Positions 24,244 through 32,716 are shown, counted from the stretch's first letter. The stretch is DNA of 34,043 bases from DATMRS01 sp035566015 (GCA_035566015.1 DATMRS010000015.1:1-34043), one strand, 5' to 3'. Notes: generated by a model not told the origin, from the letters alone. Numbers and translations: made by a program.

Positions 24244-25641
24244 TCAGTCGGCGAACTCGCGGACAGCACGTTCGTAGGAGCGGCCGTAGGGCTTAAGGCC
24301 CTGCCAGACGACCAGCAGCGAGATCGTCCCCATCAGCGCGGCGTTGAGCACCATCGAGTAGCGCAGCGCCGCAGGGTCGCGGAACAGATAGTCGGTGAAC
24401 AAGGCGACGATGACCGGACTCAGGGCGAAAGCGATCACATTGTTGCAGAACTGGGTCAGCGAGCCGACCTGCGCGCGCATGCGGTTAGGGGTTATCACCT
24501 GGAATGCCGCGATGCTCGGCCCGAAGCCGAGTGTGCCGACGAAGCTCGCAACCGCATTCACCGCAAGCACGAGCCAGGCGCTCGGCATAAGCGGCGAAAT
24601 GATCATCAACGGAATCGAACAGATCAGGCCATAGAAGACGATCCGCAGATTGGCGTCCTGCATGCCCTTCTTCGTCCAATATTCAGACAGCTTGGCGCCG
24701 GCGAGCAATCCGATCGGGGAGACGACCAGCGTGATGGTGCCGCTGACCATGCCGACCTTGGCGAGGTCCCAGCCGAACTGGCGATGCAGAAAGGTGGCGC
24801 CCCAGGTCGCAGGGCCGGCCAGCATCATCGCCTTGATGCACATGCCGCCGATCACCGCGAGATAGGTGCGCCAATCGTCCGCCAGCCAGCGGGCGACTTC
24901 GCGGACGGCGACGTTGGGCGCGCGTTGCCCGGCGGCAAGGCCGCGGCGCGGCGGCTCCTTGCTGGTGAGCACGACGAACGACCAGATCAGCCCCGGCGTG
25001 CCGACGATGATGAAGGCCCATTGCCACGGGCGGATGATGCCGATCCCCGGCACATGGACCGGCGGAATCCCCGAGACGAAATGAAGCACCGCGCCGCCGA
25101 GGAAGAAAGCGAGACCGGTGCCGAGCATCGCACCGATCCCCATCGTGCCGGTCGCGAACGCGACCTTCTCGCGCGGCCAATAATCGGTGGCGATCGACCA
25201 ACTCGCCGGGCCGTATCCCGACTCGCCCGCGCCGATACCCATGCGGGCCAGCAGCAGCGCGACATAGCTTTGCGTCATCCCGCAAAAGACGGTGCATGCG
25301 CTCCAGACCCCGAGCGAGGCGGCGACGAGGTTGCGGCGATTGCTCCGATCGGCGAGGCGCGCGACGAGGATGCCGACGACACCGTAGGGCAGCGAGAAAG
25401 CCGCCCCGATCAGCAGCGCCGCCTGCGTATCGCTGATCCCGAAATCATGCTTGATCGGGTCGATCAGCAGCGACATCACGCTGCGATCGAGCACCGTGAA
25501 CATCACCACCATCGTTATGACGAATAGCGAATAATAGGCATCCTTGCGCGCCGGCCAGGCCTCGCCCTCGGCGGACGTGATCGCGACCGATGCCTCTTTC
25601 GGCTCGATACCCACCGAGGGGGCATTCGCAAGACCAGCCAT
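24244..25641 (-). CDS. Major facilitator superfamily transporter
   Basis: A 465-residue transporter with about 12 hydrophobic segments between residues 40 and 445. The conserved loop 2-3 signature appears as ARLADRSNRR, and LARMGIGAGESGYGPA marks the fourth segment, as in spinster-like and anion:cation-symporter-type MFS proteins. In catabolic clusters these import aromatic acids with protons. The ATG at 25641 has GGAG 9 bases upstream; an upstream GTG is possible. It heads the MFS-amidohydrolase-MetE-like group, behind a MarR-type box at 25715-25726. Confidence 0.88.
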   Translation of the reverse strand: MAGLANAPSVGIEPKEASVAITSAEGEAWPARKDAYYSLFVITMVVMFTVLDRSVMSLLIDPIKHDFGISDTQAALLIGAAFSLPYGVVGILVARLADRSNRRNLVAASLGVWSACTVFCGMTQSYVALLLARMGIGAGESGYGPASWSIATDYWPREKVAFATGTMGIGAMLGTGLAFFLGGAVLHFVSGIPPVHVPGIGIIRPWQWAFIIVGTPGLIWSFVVLTSKEPPRRGLAAGQRAPNVAVREVARWLADDWRTYLAVIGGMCIKAMMLAGPATWGATFLHRQFGWDLAKVGMVSGTITLVVSPIGLLAGAKLSEYWTKKGMQDANLRIVFYGLICSIPLMIISPLMPSAWLVLAVNAVASFVGTLGFGPSIAAFQVITPNRMRAQVGSLTQFCNNVIAFALSPVIVALFTDYLFRDPAALRYSMVLNAALMGTISLLVVWQGLKPYGRSYERAVREFAD

Positions 25642-25714
25642 CGACGCTCTCTCCCGCACCCATTCTACGTGGCCGGAACCGTCGTAGACCGCTTTTGCGC
25701 GGAGGGCATACTAT

Positions 25715-25726
25715 TTAATATGATAA
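25715..25726 (-). promoter_or_regulatory. Degenerate MarR-type box TTATCATATTAA (MFS unit)
   Basis: On the minus strand TTATCATATTAA differs at two bases from the repeated TTATCATGTTAT; the central CATG is CATA. It lies 74 bases before the MFS start in the 228-base gap after the AraC gene. No TTGACA precedes it at 20 bases. Probably a weaker member of the same set. The rest of the gap shows no gene. Confidence 0.45.
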
Positions 25727-25869
25727 GCAATTGATCCTGGCGCACGCTCGCACGCCTGCCCACCGGCCGCTTGCCCCGTTAGGAAGTTGCACATGCCACC
25801 GCCGGAAATACGCGGGGGTTCGGGGGCCGTTCGGCTCATATGCGTTGCCCTGGATCATCCGTGCAACGC

Positions 25870-26856
25870 TCAGAGATTCTGTTGCCGATATTCGCGCGGG
25901 GACAAAAGGAATTTGGCCCGAAAGCTTCGCGCGAAATGCGGTGCGCTGTTGAAGCCCCAACTGAAGGCAATGTTGGTGATCGAATGATTTTGCCAGCGCG
26001 GATCGCGTAGCTGGGCCGCGCATTCTTCGAGCCGGCGCCGCAGGATATAGGCCGAAGGGGATTCGCCGCTCAGCGCGAAGATCATCCGCAGATAGCGATC
26101 CGAAAGCCCCATGTGCCGCGCGATGAAAGACGGGCTCAGCTCGGGATTACGCAGATGCTCCTCGATGCAGAGTTTCACCTTCCAGAAGCGCCCGCTCATG
26201 ACGGCCGATCCGGCATTACCCTCGTCGAGCAAGGGCAGATAGGAGCTTGCCAGCACGTCGAGCAGATGGCGCCCGGCGCGCTCGCTTATGTCGGGGGACA
26301 GCCGGCTCGAGTCCTTGGCGACGAGATCGCGCGCCATCGCCGCCGCCGTCGAAGCCAGCCCTTCACCCCGCGCCAGCCGCCGGCCGCAGAGCAGGTCCGG
26401 CGACGGAATTCTGTGCTGGACCATCGCCGTGGGTACGCGGAACAGGATGACCTCGTTCGTCTCGTTGAGGCACAGATCATAATAAGTGCTGTTGTTGCAG
26501 AGGGTGAAATCGCCCTCTTCAAGCTCGATCTGATTGCCATAATGGCGAAAGGCGCTGCGACCGCGCACCTGGAGGATGAAGGTCAGCATCCGGTTCGGGC
26601 GCGCGCGGATATCTGCAACCTCGCGGCGGATCGAAATCGTGCCGCAGCGCATGCCGATCAGTTCCATCTCCCCCATCTTCAAAGTGCGATAGGCGGAATC
26701 GGGGATGCGCGAGAACACTTCGATCTGCGTCCGCTCGCCATGAAGAAGCGAGGTGTAGAGGGTCGCCGCCGCGCCGGGCCTGCGCTTCGTCGATGCCAAC
26801 GCCTGCTGCATCGATTGCACCTCTCTCGCCCGGTCCGGAATGCTGTTCGCGATCAT
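25870..26856 (-). CDS. AraC-family transcriptional regulator
   Basis: A 328-residue regulator. The N-terminal half has an AraC-binding-like cupin segment (LTFILQVRGRSAFRHYGNQIELEEGDFTLCNNSTYYDL), the sensor type found in FeaR/NitR-like activators. The C-terminal 100 residues carry two helix-turn-helix units: SPSFIARHMGLSDRYLRMIFA and SITNIAFSWGFNSAPHFARSFR, ending SPREYRQQN. It starts at ATG 26856, 10 bases after the MarR-2 stop, with AGGG 7-8 bases upstream; a GTG at 26901 inside MarR-2 is less likely. Co-transcription with MarR-2 suggests a repressor-activator pair controlling the surrounding genes. Confidence 0.88.
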   Translation of the reverse strand: MIANSIPDRAREVQSMQQALASTKRRPGAAATLYTSLLHGERTQIEVFSRIPDSAYRTLKMGEMELIGMRCGTISIRREVADIRARPNRMLTFILQVRGRSAFRHYGNQIELEEGDFTLCNNSTYYDLCLNETNEVILFRVPTAMVQHRIPSPDLLCGRRLARGEGLASTAAAMARDLVAKDSSRLSPDISERAGRHLLDVLASSYLPLLDEGNAGSAVMSGRFWKVKLCIEEHLRNPELSPSFIARHMGLSDRYLRMIFALSGESPSAYILRRRLEECAAQLRDPRWQNHSITNIAFSWGFNSAPHFARSFRAKFLLSPREYRQQNL

Positions 26857-26866
26857 CTCGAAGACC

Positions 26867-27346
26867 CTATTCGACACCTTTGATGGCGGCGGAAAGCGCA
26901 CGCAACTCGTCGTTCAGCCGCTCGAGCCGCTGCGCGCCGAAGCGACCGTCATATTCGCGCATGATGCGCATCACCTGGCGCGATGTGATCTTGACCACTT
27001 CGTGCCCCTCCTGCGTCAACGTCACCAGGGTGCGCCGACGATCGTTCGCATCCGCTTCGCGCGCGATGAGCCCGCGCTGCTCCAGTTCCTTGAGAATGCG
27101 CGTGACGCTCGGCGCATGCAGTAGCCCCACTTCGGAAAGGCCCGTCGCGTCGGTCGCACCGCGATCGTTTATGACCCGCATCACCCGCCATTGTGGCTCG
27201 GTGATATTATAATCGCGCAGCATCGGACGCATCGGCCCGATCACCGCCTCCTTCGCACTGAGCATGATCGCCGCGATCGACTGCTCGAATGGCGGAAGTT
27301 TCCGGATCGTCGCACTCCGACTCGCCCGTCGCTGGTCGGCCATCAT
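26867..27346 (-). CDS. MarR-family regulator 2 (HpaR-like), paralogue of MarR-1
   Basis: A 159-residue winged-helix regulator with the same layout as MarR-1. The helix-turn-helix region HAPSVTRILKELE and most of the preceding 40 residues are identical, so the two proteins should recognise very similar DNA. Differences cluster at the N-terminus, in the wing and in the dimer helices, where ligand specificity could diverge. Two adjacent ATGs (27346, 27343) follow AAGGGAGAC; 27343 has the better spacing. An exact TTATCATGTTAT box lies about 155 bases upstream (27500-27511), compatible with autoregulation. It forms an operon with the AraC gene. Confidence 0.9.
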   Translation of the reverse strand: MMADQRRASRSATIRKLPPFEQSIAAIMLSAKEAVIGPMRPMLRDYNITEPQWRVMRVINDRGATDATGLSEVGLLHAPSVTRILKELEQRGLIAREADANDRRRTLVTLTQEGHEVVKITSRQVMRIMREYDGRFGAQRLERLNDELRALSAAIKGVE

Positions 27347-27499
27347 GTCTCCCTTCCCACAAAGGTTCTCAGATGAAGTTTCGCCGGGGCGAGGCGTGCC
27401 GGATATGTCATGGCGCGCACAGGTGACGATTCAGCCGACGGGGGCTCATTCAGTCTCTCACCATAAGCACCTCTCGAAGCATTCACATCGCATATTTAT

Positions 27500-27511
27500 T
27501 TATCATGTTAT
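27500..27511 (+). promoter_or_regulatory. Exact TTATCATGTTAT box, in plus orientation, upstream of MarR-2
   Basis: The 12-mer reads on the plus strand, opposite to the MarR-2 gene it precedes. No TTGACA is found 20 bases to its left (TCGAAG is there). Because the box is nearly palindromic it may simply serve MarR-2 autoregulation. On the plus strand it is followed by ACGGAGG and an ATG at 27531 opening a 26-codon frame of no recognisable identity. No other gene is visible in 27347-27645. Confidence 0.6.
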
Positions 27512-27580
27512 TTATAACGGAGGCTCGGCGCGCATGCAATTCCCCGATCGGAGGGCCGGCCCGGTTCCGAAATTCGAAAG

Positions 27581-27618
27581 AAAAACCCCGCCTCATCATC
27601 GAACTGGCCGATGATGAG
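27581..27618 (-). terminator. Rho-independent terminator of the TonB-dependent receptor gene
   Basis: CTCATCATCG (27592-27601) and CGATGATGAG (27609-27618) form a perfect 10-bp stem with a 7-base loop. On the minus strand the stem is followed by GCGGGGTTTTTC. It begins 27 bases after the receptor stop codon. Stem plus T-run is the classical intrinsic form, the clearest terminator in the window. Confidence 0.8.
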
Positions 27619-27645
27619 ACGAGGCCGTCAGAAGAGGCAGGACGC

Positions 27646-30114
27646 CTAGAAATTCTTCCGCACGGTCAAAGAGAATTCCCGCGGTGCTCCCAGGCGGGTT
27701 TGCGCGTTCAGCGTGCCTTGCAGCACCTGATAATGGTAGAATCTGTCGGTCAGGTTATTGACCGCAAAGGTAGCCGACCAGTCGCGATCGGGCGACTCAT
27801 AAGTAAGCTGGGCATTCCACAGCGAATAGGGCCTGATAACATAGATAGGTAGCGGTGCCCTGAGTTGCGAGGAAGGATCATAATCCTGCTGCGACTGCCA
27901 GTTCCAGTCTAGCCGGGGCGTGAACGTGCCGACCGACGTTTCCACATCATAGGAAATATTGGCATGCATGTTCCAGGTTGGCTGGATATGGTTGCCGGGC
28001 CAGAGATAACCCGGCGCGCCGGGCGTCTTTATGCCCGACGTATAATGATTGTAGCCGCCCGACCAGTCGATGCGCAGGCCATCGATCGGAAGCGCCGTGA
28101 CTTCCCATTCGAAACCCCTGATCTTGGCGGGGATGCCGACGCTCTTGATGAACTGCACATGCCCCGTATCGGCATATTGCAGACAGGCGTCGGGGGTTGC
28201 GTACCAGGTCGCGGTCGGCCCGGGTTCGCCAATACATTCGTGGCCCTGCAAGGGTGTCGCGAGAGATTTATAGTCCGTGTAAAAGGCGGACAGATTGGCC
28301 CGCAGACGACGATCGAAGAATTCGGTCTTTACGCCGGCCTCGTATGAAATAAGATTTTCTCCCGGCGTCGCCGTAAGCTGTCGTGGCGTATTCAGAATGG
28401 TCGTGAGCCCCGGCGGACGCGACCCCGTCGCAGCCGACGCATAGACGAGAATATCGTCGGTAAGCTTGTAATCGGTCGACAGCAGCCAGTCCCAACGATG
28501 CTGGATCGACTTGACCGGATCGAGAATCTGGATCGGCGGATTATCGATGGTGATCGCGATCGATCCATCGGTGTAGCGCGCGCCACCCGAAATGCGCCAC
28601 CGATCGGTGATGCTGTAATCGAGATGGAAGAACCCGGACTGCGATTCATTCTTGCCTACAACCTTCGAATCCTGCGCGATCGTGAGGAAGTAGATATTGT
28701 TGTTCTGATGCCCCTTCAACCGCAGCAAAAATCCGCCGACAACCCAGTTCAACTTGTTGTTGAACAGCGTACCGTCCAACCGGACTTCGCCCGTATATTG
28801 GCGATCCTTGTTGATGAAGTGCGACGTGACATAGCCAAGTGGCGATTGGTCGCCATTCTGCGTGAAGGCATTGGCATAATTGGTATAAGCGCCGATCGCC
28901 GTCAGATGGACATTTTCCATGAGATTGGCATGGAGCTTGGCCGATAGAAGCGTGTGGCGTGCCGTCTTGCCCTGATCGAAACAATAGCCGTTAGGCAGAT
29001 TGAGCGGCGAGAAATCAAGGCTGGGTCGGCAGTTCGTCGCGTAAGTCGCATAGCCGCCGGTGTAGGCAGGCACCATGAAACGGTCATCCAACTGGATACC
29101 GAACCCCTGCCGAACCGCTTTATTATAGGTTTCCACCAAAGAATTTCCGGTGTTCGGATTACCATTCGGCTGGTACGCCAATGCCACTTCCGGCGTTTCT
29201 TCCAGATTCTCCTCGCGATGACGCGCGGTGATTATCAGATCGATATCCTGATTGGGCCGCCAGCGCAGCTTGATCTGCCCGACCGCCTTCGTGCCGCCGC
29301 CCAGATGGCCGATGACGCAATTATGGTCGGGCGAACTCGGGTCGGCCAGCGGCAAGGAACCCGCCAGTTCGGGCGTGCCCTGCTTGTTCATCACGCAGGT
29401 GAAATCGAGGCGATCCTCGAAACCGTCCTGACGCTCGAAATTGCCGGAGAGGCGCACGGCCAGAGTCGGCGAGAGCCCCAAATCGAGCGCACCACCGATC
29501 CCCATTTTCTTGCGCGAACCGCCGGTGGCCGTAATATAACCCGATCCGTCACCCTGCGGGTCCTTGGTATAGAGCTTGATCGCGCCGCCAATACTGGCAT
29601 TGCCCGACAAGGTGCTCTGCGGGCCGCGATTGACTTCGACATGATCGATGTCGGTGAAATCCAGTTCCGATCCGGCCGTCGTGCCATGATAGACGTCGTC
29701 GGTATAAATGGCGACGGCGGGTGGCACCGCGAGGCTCGAACTACCGTTGGTGCCCTGCTTGACGCCGCGCATCACGATTGTGGGCGTTCCCGCGCCCTGG
29801 GAGTCGCCGGGAACCGTCAGAAGGTTCGGCACCACCGCGCCCAGCGTGCCGATATTGGTGACATTCGCCGATTCGAGCTGTTGGCTGGTCTGCGCGGTGA
29901 TCGCGATCGGCGTATCCTGAATATTCTCGCTGACATAGCGCGCTGTGACGACGATGTCCTGGATTCCGCCGCTACTCGACTGCGCCGGCGGGGGCGCTGC
30001 GGCGTCTTGCGCGAGCACGGGTTGCGACAATATGGTCAACGCCGTCAGGCAGGTGCCCGCCAGCCACCGCCTGCCCGCGAGTGCGGACAAGCCCAATCCT
30101 CCCTTTCGTTTCAT
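27646..30114 (-). CDS. TonB-dependent outer-membrane receptor
   Basis: An 822-residue receptor with a signal peptide cleaved near A35 (PVLA-QDAA), a TonB-box-like QDIVVTAR (about 52-59), a plug domain (about 65-190: DTPIAITAQTSQQLES, TIVMRGVKQG, VEVNRGPQSTLSGNASIGGAI) and a large 22-strand-type barrel ending in aromatic F (LTVRKNF). In sphingomonads such receptors bring in aromatic and polycyclic substrates as well as siderophores; here the catabolic neighbourhood favours a carbon substrate (inference). ATG 30114 is chosen because it opens a clean signal peptide behind AGAGGG; earlier starts add a charged leader. It has promoter 30205-30242 and terminator 27581-27618, so it is monocistronic. 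Confidence 0.9.
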   Translation of the reverse strand: MKRKGGLGLSALAGRRWLAGTCLTALTILSQPVLAQDAAAPPPAQSSSGGIQDIVVTARYVSENIQDTPIAITAQTSQQLESANVTNIGTLGAVVPNLLTVPGDSQGAGTPTIVMRGVKQGTNGSSSLAVPPAVAIYTDDVYHGTTAGSELDFTDIDHVEVNRGPQSTLSGNASIGGAIKLYTKDPQGDGSGYITATGGSRKKMGIGGALDLGLSPTLAVRLSGNFERQDGFEDRLDFTCVMNKQGTPELAGSLPLADPSSPDHNCVIGHLGGGTKAVGQIKLRWRPNQDIDLIITARHREENLEETPEVALAYQPNGNPNTGNSLVETYNKAVRQGFGIQLDDRFMVPAYTGGYATYATNCRPSLDFSPLNLPNGYCFDQGKTARHTLLSAKLHANLMENVHLTAIGAYTNYANAFTQNGDQSPLGYVTSHFINKDRQYTGEVRLDGTLFNNKLNWVVGGFLLRLKGHQNNNIYFLTIAQDSKVVGKNESQSGFFHLDYSITDRWRISGGARYTDGSIAITIDNPPIQILDPVKSIQHRWDWLLSTDYKLTDDILVYASAATGSRPPGLTTILNTPRQLTATPGENLISYEAGVKTEFFDRRLRANLSAFYTDYKSLATPLQGHECIGEPGPTATWYATPDACLQYADTGHVQFIKSVGIPAKIRGFEWEVTALPIDGLRIDWSGGYNHYTSGIKTPGAPGYLWPGNHIQPTWNMHANISYDVETSVGTFTPRLDWNWQSQQDYDPSSQLRAPLPIYVIRPYSLWNAQLTYESPDRDWSATFAVNNLTDRFYHYQVLQGTLNAQTRLGAPREFSLTVRKNF

Positions 30115-30204
30115 CTTCCCACCCTCTCCATCTGTTTTGCGCATCCCTATGCCCACTCGACGGGGCGCTTGTGCGCGACATGCAATGCGGCCTTACCACA
30201 AAAC

Positions 30205-30242
30205 ATAACATGATAAATATTTCGATGCGGAGTCCGTGTCAA
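30205..30242 (-). promoter_or_regulatory. TTGACA-N20-TTATCATGTTAT promoter/operator (TonB-dependent receptor)
   Basis: On the minus strand TTGACA (30237-30242), exactly 20 bases, then TTATCATGTTAT (30205-30216) followed by GTTTTG, matching the ALDH promoter through the next six bases. The candidate -10 is TATTTA at 17 bases. It lies about 90 bases before the receptor start. Confidence 0.75.
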
Positions 30243-30546
30243 TAAGCTATCCCTGCCTTGATCTTTACCATTTGGAATCGAGGCGCCGGCCCCACGTACC
30301 GGCCTTTCCGGCCAACCATGGGGCGATTGTTCCTGTCAGGGACGACTCATGGTGGCCGCCTCCTGTGGCGCCTGCGCAACAATGGCGATATTCCGGGGAT
30401 TATAGCGATGTTCGCGTCTTCGCTCTCTCGCCCAGCTGAGTCGCCGCCGGACTTGCGATGTCCGCCGTTCGAAACGGTGCCCCCGACGCGCAGGCGCATC
30501 TCGGGGCCGGCCTGTTCTTATGTTGTTGCGATCGGCCGAAAAATAT
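30243..30546. other. Gene-free stretch between divergent receptor and hydrolase genes
   Basis: About 300 bases without a supported gene. Two overlapping frames of 67-109 codons exist on the plus strand, but they have ordinary shadow composition, no motif and poor ribosome sites. No further promoter-like pair or long inverted repeat was recognised. Confidence 0.5.
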
Positions 30547-30558
30547 TTAACGTATTAA
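30547..30558 (+). promoter_or_regulatory. TTAA-CGTA-TTAA inverted repeat upstream of the HSL-type hydrolase
   Basis: TTAACGTATTAA (arms TTAA, 4-base centre) lies 22 bases before the hydrolase ATG in a short AT-rich island. It resembles the TTATCATGTTAT boxes in size and flanks but lacks CATG, so it may be a divergent member or a separate operator. It would overlap the promoter -10/+1 region. Confidence 0.35.
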
Positions 30559-30579
30559 TCAGAAAGCAGGAGCAGCTCG

Positions 30580-31566
30580 ATGGCTGATGAGGATCGCCGC
30601 TACACCCCCGTTCATGTGAGCGCGCGGGATATCCCGCCGCCGTCGACGATCAGCCCGATCGCACAGCAATTCCTTTCCGATGGCGCCGCGCTGCCACGCA
30701 TGACGTGGCCCTCGCCGGACGATAAGGAAGCGTGGCGCAAGCAGATCGCGGCGGCCGACGAGATGTGGGACCAGATGGCCCCGCCGATCCTCGCGAAGGT
30801 CGCGGCGACGATCGAGACGACTCGCATCGCCGGCGTCCTCTGCCACGATTGCCTGCCGAAGGCGGGGGCGGCTTCGGACGGACGAGTCTATCTTTTCATC
30901 CATGGTGGTGCCTTCGTGATCGGCGCGGGCGCCTTCGCGAAGGTGCTGGGCGCGCGCTATGCCGCCGCCTTCGGCATGCGCGTCGTCTCGGTCGATTATC
31001 GCATGCCGCCGGACCACCCCTTTCCCGCCCCGCTGGAGGATTGCGTGGCGGTCTACAAGGCCTTGCTCGAAACCATCGATTCCTCGCGCATCGTCATCGG
31101 TGGCGGCTCGGCGGGCGGCAATCTTGCGGCCGCGGCGACTTTGATGATTCGCGATCAGGGTTTGCCGATGCCGGCGGGGACGGTGCTGCTCACGCCCGAG
31201 GTGGACCTCACCGAATCGGGCGACAGCTTCCGCACCAACGAGGACCTGGACGTGATCCTCAAGCATGGCCTGCCCGAGTGCAATGCGCTCTATGCCGACG
31301 GGCACGATCTGCGCGATCCTTATCTCTCGCCGCTTTTCGGGGATTTCAGCAAGGGCTTTCCGCCGACCTTCATTCAAACGGGGACGCGCGATCTCTTCCT
31401 TTCCAATTCGGTGCTCATGCACCGCAAGTTGCGCAGTGCGGGGATCGAGGCGGAACTGCACGTCTGGGAAGCCCTGCCCCATGGCGCCTTCGGCCGGGGC
31501 GAGGCTCCCGAGCATGAAGAGATCACCACCGAGGTGGGACGCTTCATGAAGAAGGTGCTCGGCTGA
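30580..31566 (+). CDS. Alpha/beta hydrolase, hormone-sensitive-lipase family (esterase)
   Basis: A 328-residue cytoplasmic esterase of the HSL/alpha-beta-hydrolase-3 type. The oxyanion-hole motif is HGGA (108-111), the nucleophile S177 sits in GGSAGG (GDSAGG in most relatives), and D271 (TRDLF) and H301 (PHGAFG) complete the triad. Such enzymes hydrolyse short acyl or aryl esters and some carbamates or lactones. AGGAG lies 7 bases before the ATG. It converges on the SnoaL-like gene with a 4-base gap. Probable role is opening an ester intermediate (inference). Confidence 0.88.
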   Translation: MADEDRRYTPVHVSARDIPPPSTISPIAQQFLSDGAALPRMTWPSPDDKEAWRKQIAAADEMWDQMAPPILAKVAATIETTRIAGVLCHDCLPKAGAASDGRVYLFIHGGAFVIGAGAFAKVLGARYAAAFGMRVVSVDYRMPPDHPFPAPLEDCVAVYKALLETIDSSRIVIGGGSAGGNLAAAATLMIRDQGLPMPAGTVLLTPEVDLTESGDSFRTNEDLDVILKHGLPECNALYADGHDLRDPYLSPLFGDFSKGFPPTFIQTGTRDLFLSNSVLMHRKLRSAGIEAELHVWEALPHGAFGRGEAPEHEEITTEVGRFMKKVLG

Positions 31567-31570
31567 GCGA

Positions 31571-32077
31571 TTATTCGGGCGACAGCGTGTAATCGGTGCG
31601 CGTCGTATACGTATCATCGAACAGGTCCGGCAGTCCCGAATCGGCGATGACCACCCGCTTCACGATGCGCCAGCGGCCATTCTGCTTGACGAGCCTGTCG
31701 AATTCGCGGCCCTGCTCGATCAGGCGCGGCGGCCCCTTGATCGTGTCGTTCAGCGTCTGGGTCCATAACATCTGCGCCGTGGCGGTATCGCCGTTCACCT
31801 CGATCAGCGGATTGGTCATCAGCATGCGGAACGTGCCGGTAAGGCGTGGCTTGTCGGCCGAAACCTTGCGATAGAGGTCCGCGATCTCCACATGGCCGCG
31901 CGCGACGAGGCCGTTCACGTCCAGCTCGGCGTCCTCGACGAAATAGCGGCCGAAGCCTTCGGGGTCGCCCGCATCAAGGCCCAGATAATAGCGGCTGAAC
32001 AAATCCTGGATCGCCAGCCGGTCGAGCAGCGCCTGCACCGCCGTCGCCTGATCGCCATTTTCCTGTGTCGCGCCCAT
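31571..32077 (-). CDS. SnoaL-like/NTF2-fold protein (nuclear transport factor 2 family)
   Basis: A 168-residue cone-shaped-fold protein: LLDRLAIQDLFSRYYLGLDAGDPEGFGRYFVEDAELDVNG at the start and FDRLVKQNGRWRIVKRVVI near the end define the SnoaL_4-type domain. Members include polyketide cyclases, dehydratases, isomerases and scaffold subunits; no specific activity can be assigned. The ATG at 32077 has AGAGGG 5 bases upstream; a GTG two codons earlier is possible. It is divergent from a second SnoaL-like gene, with a MarR-type box between them. Confidence 0.83.
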   Translation of the reverse strand: MGATQENGDQATAVQALLDRLAIQDLFSRYYLGLDAGDPEGFGRYFVEDAELDVNGLVARGHVEIADLYRKVSADKPRLTGTFRMLMTNPLIEVNGDTATAQMLWTQTLNDTIKGPPRLIEQGREFDRLVKQNGRWRIVKRVVIADSGLPDLFDDTYTTRTDYTLSPE

Positions 32078-32155
32078 CGTCACCCTCTTCCTCGCTCATC
32101 CTGTTACCGAACGGCGCGGCCTGGCTATTGCGCGCGGCCGCGACTTGCTGCACGG

Positions 32156-32167
32156 TGAACATGTTAA
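32156..32167. promoter_or_regulatory. Related box TGAACATGTTAA between divergent SnoaL-like genes
   Basis: The sequence is symmetric around AACATGTT and keeps the CATG centre and TTA flank of the repeated box. It sits 79 bases from the left-hand start and 55 from the right-hand one, so it could control both. No TTGACA at 20 bases on either strand. Weaker match than the others. Confidence 0.4.
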
Positions 32168-32221
32168 CTATCCCGCTTTCGATACGATCTTCGGGCGCGG
32201 GGCGCAAGCATGGAGAGAGGA

Positions 32222-32707
32222 ATGAGCGCACGGCCGGATTCCGCGGTACAGGAAGCAATCGACAAGATGACGATCGGCGAAATGCAGAGTCGCTACATGT
32301 TCGCGCTCGATTGGCACGATCCCGAAATGTATGCGTCGCTCTTCACCGACGACGCCGTCCTCGAATGGCCCGAAGGCCAAGCCAAGGGGCGCGAGCAAAT
32401 CTATAATGCCTGCGTGCGCATCGGCGAGTTCTACGACAATCTCGCGGCGGCGGCCGCCCCCCGAAAGCCGTTCCAGCTCCGCCATTTCGTCACGAACCGG
32501 GCATTCGACATCAAGGGCGATCAGGCGCGCGCATGGGCCTATTGGCTCGATCTCAACAACGACAATCTGCAACGCTGGCCCTATGTCGCCGCTTATGGCT
32601 ATTATGAGGACGATCTTGTCCGCACCGCCGATGGCTGGCGCTTCACGCACCGCAAGATATTCAACGAAATGACCGGCGAATCGCCGCGCGACAATCCGGT
32701 CACATGA
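32222..32707 (+). CDS. SnoaL-like/NTF2-fold protein, second copy
   Basis: A 161-residue small protein of the same fold: IGEMQSRYMFALDWHDPEMYASLFTDDAVLEWPEG at the N-terminal part and VRTADGWRFTHRKIFNEMTG at the end. The WHD and Y residues near the pocket are typical of SnoaL_4 members in aromatic-degradation clusters. Enzymatic role unknown; it is too divergent from the left-hand neighbour to be a recent duplicate. AGAGGA directly precedes the ATG at 32222; an upstream ATG at 32210 would place the ribosome site inside the gene. Confidence 0.83.
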   Translation: MSARPDSAVQEAIDKMTIGEMQSRYMFALDWHDPEMYASLFTDDAVLEWPEGQAKGREQIYNACVRIGEFYDNLAAAAAPRKPFQLRHFVTNRAFDIKGDQARAWAYWLDLNNDNLQRWPYVAAYGYYEDDLVRTADGWRFTHRKIFNEMTGESPRDNPVT

Positions 32708-32716
32708 GGGCGGGGC

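Noticed and set aside
23164..25527. A 787-codon open frame on the plus strand
   Set aside because: It is antisense to the MetE-like, amidohydrolase and MFS genes, all with clear family motifs; its translation is rich in Arg, Asp, His and Gln with no domain pattern, typical of shadow frames in GC-rich DNA.
21244..27346. A composite transposon-like duplication bounded by the two MarR genes
   Set aside because: The MarR copies are direct paralogues that have diverged by about 18%; no transposase, terminal inverted repeats or target duplication is visible.
30258..30587. 109-codon frame before the HSL-type hydrolase
   Set aside because: No ribosome site, Arg/Pro-rich composition without a motif, and it overlaps the hydrolase start and its upstream AT-rich control region.
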